6,363 bases of DNA from an uncultured Clostridia bacterium (GTDB lineage Bacteria; Bacillota; Clostridia; TANB77; CAG-508), in the NCBI GenBank assembly GCA_944393305.1, contig CALXZS010000077.1:1-6363 (forward strand). Reading direction: 5' to 3'. The notes under the pieces are model-generated. The model did no database searches. It saw only the letters and a list, made by a program, of their open reading frames with translations, and was not told the origin of the DNA. Position 1 is the stretch's first letter, and the number at the start of each line of letters is the position of its first letter. Both the position numbers and the translations under genes were made by a program. This document shows positions 1 to 4,999 of the stretch, in pieces.

Positions 1-296
1 ACATATTGGTCAGCGCCAAAATTTAAGCTCATCAATTCATCAAGTTCATTATCCTTACTTGTTATCATAATAATTGGAACATTTGACACCTTTCTTATTT
101 CCTTCAAAATATACTCTCCATCAAAGCTTGGCAAATTAATATCTAACAAAATCAAATCAGGATTTATATCTAAACCATCTTTGACAGGCTCATCAAATTT
201 TTCTAAAGAATAAGCTTGATAGCCATTTTTATTTAAAAATATCTCTAGTTCCTTCCTTAATTTCTCATCATCCTCTACAATCAGTATCTTTGACAT
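1..296 (-). CDS. Response regulator receiver domain, 3'-truncated by window edge
   Basis: Reading leftward from ATG at 296, 98 whole codons are visible and the frame is still open at base 1. The protein begins MSKILIVEDDE and is a CheY-like receiver. The acidic pocket is E8-D9-D10, the phospho-acceptor is D52 in LLDINLP, and T79 is the conserved switch Thr/Ser in IIMITS. FGADQY at 93-98 leads toward the conserved lysine, which falls outside the window. Such proteins are phosphorylated by a partner histidine kinase and usually regulate transcription. The LPxxDG and GADxY spacing fits the OmpR/PhoB class, but the output domain is not visible, so that subclass is inferred. The start is fixed by AGGAGGT at 301-307, with a spacer of about 5 nt. 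Codon choice differs from the neighbours: 5 of 9 lysines are AAG and 5 of 14 leucines are TTG. The target genes and kinase cannot be seen. Confidence 0.93.
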   Translation of the reverse strand, partial: MSKILIVEDDEKLRKELEIFLNKNGYQAYSLEKFDEPVKDGLDINPDLILLDINLPSFDGEYILKEIRKVSNVPIIMITSKDNELDELMSLNFGADQY

Positions 297-300
297 AATT

Positions 301-307
301 ACCTCCT
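301..307 (-). promoter_or_regulatory. Ribosome binding site of the response regulator gene
   Basis: On the minus strand the sequence is AGGAGGT, about 5 nt before ATG at 296. It is a strong Shine-Dalgarno match and fixes the start. It lies just beyond the palindrome at 327-350, so that palindrome would be part of the leader if transcription continues from the upstream dehydrogenase gene. Confidence 0.85.
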
Positions 308-326
308 GAATTTTTCCAGTTAGGGA

Positions 327-350
327 CGGTCCTTTTTCCAAAAAAGACCG
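327..350. repeat. Palindrome between ucpA-like gene and response regulator gene
   Basis: CGGTC at 327-331 pairs with GACCG at 346-350, and inside these TTTTT at 333-337 can pair with the A-run at 340-345, leaving a short loop with CC. It is GC-richer than its surroundings. On the plus strand it is preceded by AGGGA, giving an AGGGACGGTCC motif. It sits 19 nt after the dehydrogenase stop but lacks a T-run after the stem in the direction of transcription, so it is a poor intrinsic terminator. The GGGAC-plus-palindrome layout resembles short dispersed palindromes of the REP type in low-GC bacteria. That assignment is from memory of such motifs, not from a search. Confidence 0.55.
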
Positions 351-369
351 CCTCGAGTGTTGTATTTTA

Positions 370-1161
370 TTATACTCCCATAGTCATTGTTTCTGGAAGA
401 GTTGATCCTCCATCTATAACAATTCCTTGAGCTGTTATATATGAACTTTCATCACTTGCTAAAAATGCTGCTAATTCTCCTAATTCTTCTATTGTTCCTA
501 ATCTTTTCATTGGTATACCTTTAGCTATTCCTTCTACTACTGCTTTTGGATTGTTTTTATCTGTTTCATTTGCCATTCCTTCTACCATTGGTGTCATTAT
601 ATATCCTGGCATTATAGCATTTACTCTTATTCCTTCTTCTACAAGTTCTGCTGCTAATGATTTTGTAAATCCTAAAATTGCTGATTTTGTAGTTGCATAA
701 GCTACTTCTCCACTATCTGCAACCATTGGTCCTGTAACGCTTGAAAGATTTACAATTGATCCGTTTTTTGTTTCTTTTATATATGGCAAGCATGCTTTTG
801 TTACATTCCAAGTTCCTTTTATATTTATATCAAAATGGAAATCTCTAAGATTGTCGTCCATATCCATAAATTTTTCTAATCTACATACTCCTGCATTGTT
901 TATTAATATATCTATTTTGCCATATTTATTTTTTATATCTTCTACTGCTTCTTTTACTTTTTGATAATCTCTAATATCTACTTCATAACCTAATACTTCT
1001 TGTCCATTATTTTTTAAATTTTCTACTGTTTCTGTTAGCTTTTCTGAATAATCTAAAATTGCTACTTTTGCTCCATATTTTAAAAATACATTTACAATTC
1101 CTAAGCCGTTTCCCATGGCTCCTCCTGTGACTACTGCTACTTTTCCTTCTAATTTTTTCAT
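370..1161 (-). CDS. ucpA: UcpA-like short-chain dehydrogenase/reductase
   Basis: This is a classical SDR oxidoreductase of 263 residues, cytoplasmic and expected to use a nicotinamide cofactor. Visible motifs are the cofactor loop TGGAMGNG (12-19), D37 at the end of the second strand (favouring NAD(H) over NADP(H)), NNAG (88-91), and the catalytic set N113, S140/S141, Y155 and K159. The stretches NNAGVCRL, NIKGTWNVTKA, SSVTGPMVAD and the C-terminal IDGGSTLPE...VGV closely match what I recall of E. coli UcpA, which is also 263 residues. The physiological substrate of this family is not settled. I chose ATG at 1161 over the in-frame ATG at 1179: GAGGAG at 1172-1177 is the natural ribosome site for 1161, whereas the 1179 codon overlaps that site and has no ribosome site of its own. 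The gene stands apart from the ytfJ block and is bracketed by two palindromes, suggesting an independent unit. Confidence 0.92.
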   Translation of the reverse strand: MKKLEGKVAVVTGGAMGNGLGIVNVFLKYGAKVAILDYSEKLTETVENLKNNGQEVLGYEVDIRDYQKVKEAVEDIKNKYGKIDILINNAGVCRLEKFMDMDDNLRDFHFDINIKGTWNVTKACLPYIKETKNGSIVNLSSVTGPMVADSGEVAYATTKSAILGFTKSLAAELVEEGIRVNAIMPGYIMTPMVEGMANETDKNNPKAVVEGIAKGIPMKRLGTIEELGELAAFLASDESSYITAQGIVIDGGSTLPETMTMGV

Positions 1162-1171
1162 AATCTTTTTT

Positions 1172-1177
1172 CTCCTC
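1172..1177 (-). promoter_or_regulatory. Ribosome binding site deciding the ucpA-like start
   Basis: GAGGAG on the minus strand lies 10 nt upstream of ATG at 1161. The upstream in-frame ATG at 1177-1179 abuts and partly overlaps this site, so it is unlikely to be the real start. The resulting 263-residue length agrees with the known family member UcpA. Confidence 0.75.
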
Positions 1178-1209
1178 ATTTTTTATTTAGGCTTTTGTGT
1201 TGCCTATAA

Positions 1210-1233
1210 ACTATATCATGTCTATAATATAGT
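1210..1233. promoter_or_regulatory. Possible operator palindrome upstream of ucpA-like gene
   Basis: ACTATAT at 1210-1216 and ATATAGT at 1227-1233 form perfect 7-bp arms around a 10-bp centre. The palindrome begins about where transcription from the putative promoter at 1239-1266 would start, a typical place for a repressor site. All arms are A/T-rich apart from one C/G pair each, so chance is a real alternative. Confidence 0.25.
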
Positions 1234-1238
1234 AATTT

Positions 1239-1266
1239 ATTATATGTTTATTTATAACACATGCAA
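1239..1266 (-). promoter_or_regulatory. Putative sigma-A promoter for ucpA-like gene
   Basis: On the minus strand TTGCAT (1261-1266, 3 of 6 to TTGACA) is followed after 16 nt by a perfect TATAAT (1239-1244). It would start transcription near 1232, giving a leader of about 70 nt. The -10 is strong but the -35 is weak, and the region is very AT-rich. The rest of the 1180-1361 gap holds only the operator-like palindrome and the hairpin next to ytfJ. Confidence 0.4.
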
Positions 1267-1314
1267 ATTTTTTTAGCAATATTTTAAAGAAAAAAATACG
1301 CCTATAACATTAAA

Positions 1315-1358
1315 GCTGTTTTTGGGAGGTGTCCCCAAAAACAGCCCCAAAAACAGCC
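1315..1358 (-). terminator. Strong hairpin with duplicated arm after ytfJ; terminator or REP-like palindrome
   Basis: GCTGTTTTTGGG at 1315-1326 is perfectly complementary to 1334-1345, a 12-bp stem with a 7-nt loop. The 14-nt unit CCCCAAAAACAGCC occurs twice, at 1333-1346 and 1345-1358, so the same left arm can pair with either copy. Transcription of ytfJ enters this element 3 nt after its stop. After the stem the minus strand reads CTTTAATG, a weak T-tract, so it may terminate the operon, but less ideally than a textbook terminator. The duplicated arm and the higher GC suggest a repeat-type palindrome instead of, or as well as, a terminator. Confidence 0.6.
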
Positions 1359-1361
1359 AAT

Positions 1362-1907
1362 CTACATATCTGTTTCATCATATTCTATATCATAATTATT
1401 ATCCTTTTTTACTTCAGTTGTTGTACCTGCTTGAGTTGTAGTTACTTTTACTTCTCCTTTACCATCTCCTTTTAATGCTTCTTTTTCTAATTTACTCAAT
1501 TTCATTCCATTCATTGTTTTGCCAAGCATTTCGCTTAATTTATCTGCTAAATCTGGTACTAAATCTAATAATTTATCTACTGAAGAAGAATGTTCTACTG
1601 GAAGTAGCTTTACTCCACTTGTTTGAACTACAATAAAAGCTATTGGTGAAATACTTACACCTGCTCCTGAACCACCTCCAAATGGTAACCTTTCCTTTGG
1701 TTGTTCTTCTTTTTTAGATGGATCTGTTGTCTTTCCATTGAATTCACTTCCACCAGCAGCAAATCCAAAATTTACTTTAGATATAGGTATTATGACAACA
1801 TTGTTGGATGTTTGGATAGGATCTCCAACAATAGTATTTACGTCTACCATTTCCTTAATACTATTCATCGCTGTATTCATTAAACCTTCTATTGGATATT
1901 CGCTCAT
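1362..1907 (-). CDS. ytfJ: GerW/YtfJ family sporulation protein
   Basis: The 181-residue protein opens with SEYPIEGLMNTAMNSIKEM and carries the family signatures VNTIVGDPI (23-31), SKVNFGFAAGGSEF (43-56) and PFGGGSGAGVSISPIAFIVV (75-94). In Bacillus subtilis the homologue is made in the forespore and is needed for normal L-alanine-triggered germination; its biochemical activity is unknown. The conserved core ends near residue 130. Residues 131-181 form a charged, Lys/Thr/Asp/Glu-rich tail that looks disordered and poorly conserved. There is no signal peptide. The start is set by AAGGAGG at 1918-1924, 10 nt upstream, and its ATG overlaps the TGA of the DUF2953 gene (ATGA), implying translational coupling. 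Presence of this gene suggests the organism sporulates or descends from sporulators. Confidence 0.95.
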   Translation of the reverse strand: MSEYPIEGLMNTAMNSIKEMVDVNTIVGDPIQTSNNVVIIPISKVNFGFAAGGSEFNGKTTDPSKKEEQPKERLPFGGGSGAGVSISPIAFIVVQTSGVKLLPVEHSSSVDKLLDLVPDLADKLSEMLGKTMNGMKLSKLEKEALKGDGKGEVKVTTTQAGTTTEVKKDNNYDIEYDETDM

Positions 1908-2545
1908 TCTTTCTTTTCCTCCTTCTTACATATTACATTTATAATATGTACTAATTTTACTGTTATTATGCAACTAAATTGTAAAAAAAATACATTTTTA
2001 TTCAAATAAATTGGATTTACTTTATAATAATAATTATCTAATTTATTACTACTATTTACATCAGTTACATACGGAAGAATTATTGCAATTGTCATATTTA
2101 TAATTGAACTTGCAAGCGCAGTAAAAGCTGCATTATCAGTTCCAAGTGTCATATATAAATTTGTATTTTCTAATATTAAATTTGGTAGTATTTTTTTTGA
2201 AAAAGCTTTTGCTTTTTTCTTATCTTGCTCTATGTCTTTATTCTTTCTTACCTCTTTATCATATTGTTTTAATAAAAGTCGTTTTATTTTTTCATTATTT
2301 AATTTTAAATAAAATATTGGTATTTTATTTAGAAATTTTATTTGTATTTTTAATTCAAATGAAATATAGTTTAGTACATTAATTTTGTTTCTTTCATTTT
2401 TTTCTTTTAATAAAATCTTTATTATATCTTCTACATTTTCTATATCATCTATTGTCATATTACAGATTTTGATTGTTATATTTGATAAAGATAATATTAT
2501 AAATAATATAACCAATATTAATAAAATATAAAGAAAAACTATCAC
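1904..2545 (-). CDS. DUF2953 family membrane-anchored protein
   Basis: A 213-residue protein of unknown function. Residues 1-20 are a hydrophobic segment (IVFLYILLILVILFIILSL), likely a single N-terminal anchor with no lipobox. A Lys-rich middle (about 60-115) is followed by a GTDNAAFTALASSIINMTIAII segment and a C-terminal YLNKNVFFLQFSCIITVKLV segment typical of DUF2953. The same family sits beside ytfJ in Bacillus subtilis (ytfI) and many Clostridia, so a sporulation-linked role is inferred from context only. It begins with GTG at 2545, preceded by AAGGAGG at 2554-2560 with an 8-nt spacer. That site lies in the loop of an inverted repeat. It follows scpA by 44 nt and overlaps ytfJ by 4 nt. 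Confidence 0.82.
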   Translation of the reverse strand: MIVFLYILLILVILFIILSLSNITIKICNMTIDDIENVEDIIKILLKEKNERNKINVLNYISFELKIQIKFLNKIPIFYLKLNNEKIKRLLLKQYDKEVRKNKDIEQDKKKAKAFSKKILPNLILENTNLYMTLGTDNAAFTALASSIINMTIAIILPYVTDVNSSNKLDNYYYKVNPIYLNKNVFFLQFSCIITVKLVHIINVICKKEEKKE

Positions 2546-2575
2546 AAAGAGTTCCTCCTTTTATGATAGTTTTTC
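2533..2575 (-). promoter_or_regulatory. Inverted repeat presenting the DUF2953 ribosome site in its loop
   Basis: GAAAAACTATCA read on the minus strand at 2575-2564 is perfectly complementary to 2544-2533, giving a 12-bp stem around a 19-nt loop (2545-2563). The loop contains the whole Shine-Dalgarno AAGGAGG (2554-2560) and the first base of the GTG start; the remainder of the start and the first codons are in the 3' arm. The stem has only three G-C pairs and is followed by T-rich sequence, so it could affect translation start, act as a weak terminator/attenuator, or be chance in an AT-rich gap. Confidence 0.5.
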
Positions 2576-2595
2576 CATTTATTTACTTTTTATGC
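2567..2595 (-). promoter_or_regulatory. Possible sigma-F-like promoter for DUF2953-ytfJ
   Basis: On the minus strand GCATA (2591-2595) is followed after 14 nt by GGAAAAACTA (2567-2576). These match the forespore sigma-F consensus elements GYATA and GGNNANANTR, with spacing about one base shorter than usual. It lies directly before a gene pair tied to sporulation, where such a promoter would make sense. Against it, the predicted start near 2560 would leave the ribosome site at the very 5' end of the message, and AT-rich DNA gives such matches easily. Confidence 0.3.
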
Positions 2596-3351
2596 TTGTT
2601 TTTTAATCTTTTTATTAACTTTTATTTCTCCAAATAATTCTTCTTGGTCAGTTTCTACTTTGCTTCTTCTAGACATCTCTAGTAAGCCGGAAAATGCTGT
2701 TACAACTTCTTGTGGTTTACATCTTTTCAATGAGAATAGTTTATTAAATACAAAAGAATGATTTTTTATTAATGCCCTAAACATTGTTTTTACTGTTTCG
2801 CCTACTGTATAGTTTTCTATAATTGCTATTTTTTCAATATTTTTTGCATTTTTATTCAGTTTTGCACTATTTCTATCCAAGATTTTTCTATATGTATTTA
2901 CTATATCTTTATTTGTATATTTTACCTCCACCTCAGTTTGCTTAGGTATTTCTATACTTTCTGGCAATCTAAATATTCTTTTATTATTAGCATTATATAA
3001 TTCTCTAAATTTGTTTGTGATTTCTTTATATTGCTTATATTCTATAATTCTTTGTATTAATTCTTCCTCAGATAACATTTCATCTTCTGCTTCTTGTCTA
3101 GGCAAAAGTTTTTTAGATTTTAAGTATAATAAGTTTGACGCCATAATTAGAAATTCACTTGTAACTTCTAAATCCATTTCTTCCATAGCATTTATATACG
3201 CAATATATTGGTCGGTAATTTCACTAAGAGAAATATCATATATATCCATTTTATTTACATCTATTAAATGGCATAGTAAATCAAGAGGACCTTCAAAGTT
3301 CTCTGTTTTTATTTTGTATTTATTTATTTCTAGTGTAAATACATTTTGCAT
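2590..3351 (-). CDS. scpA: Segregation and condensation protein A
   Basis: ScpA is the kleisin subunit of the bacterial Smc-ScpA-ScpB condensin, bridging the Smc heads and helping organise and separate daughter chromosomes. The 253-residue length is normal. Family hallmarks are FEGPLDLLCHLI (19-30), DIYDISLSEITDQYIAYI, DLEVTSEFLIMASNLLYLKSKKLLP in the N-terminal Smc-neck-binding domain, an acidic linker after EAEDEM, and the C-terminal winged-helix end VVTAFSGLLEMSRRSKV that binds the Smc cap. ATG at 3351 begins 1 nt after the recX stop and is served by AGAGG (3361-3365) inside recX with a 9-nt spacer, so it is clearly translated from the recA-recX message. The usual partner gene scpB does not follow: the next gene is DUF2953. 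Confidence 0.95.
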   Translation of the reverse strand: MQNVFTLEINKYKIKTENFEGPLDLLCHLIDVNKMDIYDISLSEITDQYIAYINAMEEMDLEVTSEFLIMASNLLYLKSKKLLPRQEAEDEMLSEEELIQRIIEYKQYKEITNKFRELYNANNKRIFRLPESIEIPKQTEVEVKYTNKDIVNTYRKILDRNSAKLNKNAKNIEKIAIIENYTVGETVKTMFRALIKNHSFVFNKLFSLKRCKPQEVVTAFSGLLEMSRRSKVETDQEELFGEIKVNKKIKKQA

Positions 3352-3352
3352 G

Positions 3353-3787
3353 TTATAACGCCTCTTTTATACTTTCTTCTTTATATCCTTTTTTCATTAA
3401 ATACATTTTTACATCTTGTTTTTCTAAATTAGATTTTTTTATAGCTATTTTTTTTGCGGAGCTTTTTTCATATTCTAGTAAAGTGTCATAATTATTTGAA
3501 ATGTAGTCATCTATAATATTACTTTTTACTCCTTTTGACATTAACTTATATTTAATTTCTTTAATAGACAGAGTATTAAGTGCCATAAATTCATTTATGG
3601 CTCTTAATACATATTTTTCATCGTCTATATATCCAATTTGTTTTAATTCTTCTATTACATCTTCTAGTAAATTTTCTTCTATTACTCTTGAGAATTTATT
3701 TTTTATTTCTTGTTCAGTTCTTTTTTTATAGAATATATATTTTAATACTTTTGTTTTTGCTTTGTCAAACTCTTCTATTTTGTACAT
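3353..3787 (-). CDS. recX: Regulatory protein RecX
   Basis: RecX binds RecA filaments and modulates (usually limits) recombinase and coprotease activity. At 144 residues it is at the short end of the family. Three three-helix repeats can be traced: about 10-68 (TEQEIKNKF, IGYIDDEKYV), 70-98 (LSIKEIKYKLMSKGVKSNII) and 105-144 (the end DVKMYLMKKGYKEESIKEAL). The motif GYIDDEKYV is characteristic. It starts 3 nt after the recA stop, with a modest GAAGGA ribosome site lying in the recA end, and stops 1 nt before scpA. Position directly behind recA is the classic arrangement. Codons 60-72 form a long near-perfect hairpin, listed separately. Confidence 0.92.
   Translation of the reverse strand: MYKIEEFDKAKTKVLKYIFYKKRTEQEIKNKFSRVIEENLLEDVIEELKQIGYIDDEKYVLRAINEFMALNTLSIKEIKYKLMSKGVKSNIIDDYISNNYDTLLEYEKSSAKKIAIKKSNLEKQDVKMYLMKKGYKEESIKEAL
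3573..3610 (-). repeat. 38-nt near-perfect hairpin inside recX
   Basis: GTATTAAG (3573-3580) pairs with 3603-3610 and GCCATAAA (3582-3589) pairs with 3594-3601. The two 8-bp blocks are separated by a single T·T mismatch (3581/3602) and closed by a 4-nt loop. This is 16 pairs of 17. It lies wholly in coding sequence, covering RecX residues V60 to about T72. No T-run follows, so it is not an intrinsic terminator. Confidence 0.8.
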
Positions 3788-3790
3788 TAT

Positions 3791-4879
3791 CTATTTTCCT
3801 TCGTCATCAAATTCATCAGCATCTGGTTCTATGTCTTGCTCTTTATCAATGACTTCTTCGCCTAAGCTTTGTTCAAATGCTTCATCAAAGTTTTTTCTGA
3901 TTTTTTCTTCTATTTCTTGCATAATTTCTGGGTTATCTTCTAAATATTTTTTAGCATTTTCTCTTCCTTGTCCAATTCTAGTACCATTGTATCCAAACCA
4001 AGAACCGCTTTTGTCTACTAAGCCTAAGTTTATACCTAAATCTAATATATTACCAGATTTTGAAATTCCCTTTCCATATACAATATCAAATTCTGCCTCT
4101 CTAAATGGTGGTGCAACTTTATTTTTTACTACTTTTACTCTTACTCTATTACCAACAACATCACCATCTTGTTTTATATTTTCTATTTTTCTTATATCCA
4201 TTCTTACTGAAGCATAGAATTTTAATGCTCTTCCTCCTGGTGTTGTTTCAGGATTTCCAAACATAATTCCTACTTTTTCTCTTAATTGGTTTATAAATAC
4301 TATTACACTATTAGATTTATTTATAACACCTGCTAATTTTCTTAATGCTTGTGACATAAGTCTTGCTTGAAGTCCTACATGTGCGTCACCCATATCACCA
4401 TCTATTTCAGCTTTTGGTACTAATGCAGCTACTGAGTCAACCACAATAATATCAATAGCACCACTTCTTACTAATGCTTCTGCTATTTCTAAAGCTTGCT
4501 CACCTGTGTCTGGTTGAGAAACTATTAAATTATCTATATCAACACCTAAGTGTTTTGCATATACTGGATCTAATGCATGCTCTGCATCAATAAATGCTGC
4601 CTCTCCACCCATTTTTTGTGCTTCGGCTATCATATGAAGTGCTAAAGTTGTTTTTCCAGATGATTCTGGACCATACACTTCTATTATTCTTCCTTTTGGT
4701 ATACCACCTATTCCTAAGGCTATATCTAAACTTAAAGCTCCTGTTGGTATTGCCTCAACATTCATCGCTTTAAATTCACCTAATTTCATAACTGAACCTT
4801 TTCCAAATTGTTTTTCTATTTGTCCTAATGCTGCCTCTAGTGCTTTTTGCTTTTCTGCATTTGCTTTTTCTGTATTCAT
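3791..4879 (-). CDS. recA: Recombinase RecA
   Basis: RecA is the ATP-dependent strand-exchange protein of homologous recombination and the coprotease that triggers LexA self-cleavage. The 362-residue protein is full length. Visible elements: Walker A GPESSGKT (70-77), catalytic E100 in DAEHALDP, Walker B IIVVDS with D148, FINQLREKVGIMFGNPETTPGG spanning the sensor and DNA-binding loop L2, and an acidic C-terminal tail (IEPDADEFDDEG) that typically damps DNA binding. No intein or insertion interrupts it. AGGAGG at 4885-4890, 5 nt before ATG at 4879, sets the start. A strong promoter with LexA-like sites lies directly upstream, consistent with SOS control. recX follows after 3 nt and scpA after that, so recA heads the operon. 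Confidence 0.99.
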   Translation of the reverse strand: MNTEKANAEKQKALEAALGQIEKQFGKGSVMKLGEFKAMNVEAIPTGALSLDIALGIGGIPKGRIIEVYGPESSGKTTLALHMIAEAQKMGGEAAFIDAEHALDPVYAKHLGVDIDNLIVSQPDTGEQALEIAEALVRSGAIDIIVVDSVAALVPKAEIDGDMGDAHVGLQARLMSQALRKLAGVINKSNSVIVFINQLREKVGIMFGNPETTPGGRALKFYASVRMDIRKIENIKQDGDVVGNRVRVKVVKNKVAPPFREAEFDIVYGKGISKSGNILDLGINLGLVDKSGSWFGYNGTRIGQGRENAKKYLEDNPEIMQEIEEKIRKNFDEAFEQSLGEEVIDKEQDIEPDADEFDDEGK

Positions 4880-4894
4880 AACTTCCTCCTAATT

Positions 4895-4906
4895 AAACAT
4901 TTGTTT
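4895..4906. promoter_or_regulatory. Second, weaker LexA-like site downstream of recA promoter
   Basis: AAACATTTGTTT has 4-bp symmetric arms (AAAC/GTTT) and matches GAACNNNNGTTY except at the first base. It would lie at roughly +5 to +16 relative to the start predicted from the promoter at 4918-4945. Only the proximity to a stronger LexA-like site supports calling it an operator. Confidence 0.35.
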
Positions 4907-4917
4907 GTACGACATTT

Positions 4918-4945
4918 ATTATATACTAAATTTAAAATTTGTCAA
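4918..4945 (-). promoter_or_regulatory. Sigma-A promoter of recA
   Basis: On the minus strand a perfect -35 TTGACA (4940-4945) and perfect -10 TATAAT (4918-4923) are separated by 16 nt, one less than optimum. Transcription should begin near 4911, giving a leader of about 30 nt before recA. It is the strongest promoter match seen in the window and is expected to drive recA-recX-scpA. Confidence 0.85.
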
Positions 4946-4952
4946 TACTTTT

Positions 4953-4970
4953 TACGAACATTTTTTCGTA
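4953..4970. promoter_or_regulatory. LexA (SOS) operator upstream of recA
   Basis: The core CGAACATTTTTTCG (4955-4968) compares with the low-GC Gram-positive SOS box CGAAC-N4-GTTCG, differing in the half-sites only by T for G at position 10. Flanking bases extend the symmetry to TACGAA/TTCGTA arms. It lies 7 to 24 bp upstream of the -35 hexamer of the recA promoter, where a repressor could still hinder polymerase. Its place before recA makes an SOS role likely. Confidence 0.75.
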
Positions 4971-4999
4971 TTTTTATTCTTTTATTTTACTATTTATTC

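Noticed and set aside
327..350. Palindrome as an intrinsic terminator of the ucpA-like gene
   Set aside because: After the stem the minus strand reads TCCCTAAC with no T-run, so termination is not supported; kept as a repeat.
1701..1944. Two overlapping plus-strand open frames opposite ytfJ
   Set aside because: They are antisense to a well-conserved gene, have low-complexity translations with no family motif, and lack ribosome sites.
2146..2382. Plus-strand open frame of 78 codons, very hydrophobic
   Set aside because: It is the complement of the Lys/Asn-rich DUF2953 coding sequence; the Leu/Phe-rich translation is what AT-rich antisense yields, not a membrane protein.
2561..2578. Five-codon leader peptide (ATG GAA AAA CTA TCA TAA) before DUF2953
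   Set aside because: It has no ribosome site and its bases are better explained by the inverted repeat or the sigma-F-like -10; such mini-frames are common by chance.
3011..3358. Plus-strand open frame opposite scpA
   Set aside because: Shadow of scpA, with Ser/Ile-rich translation and no recognisable domain.
3762..4217. Plus-strand 151-codon open frame across the recA 3' end and recX start
   Set aside because: Antisense to conserved recA; the Ser/Pro/Phe-rich product has no motif and no plausible ribosome site.
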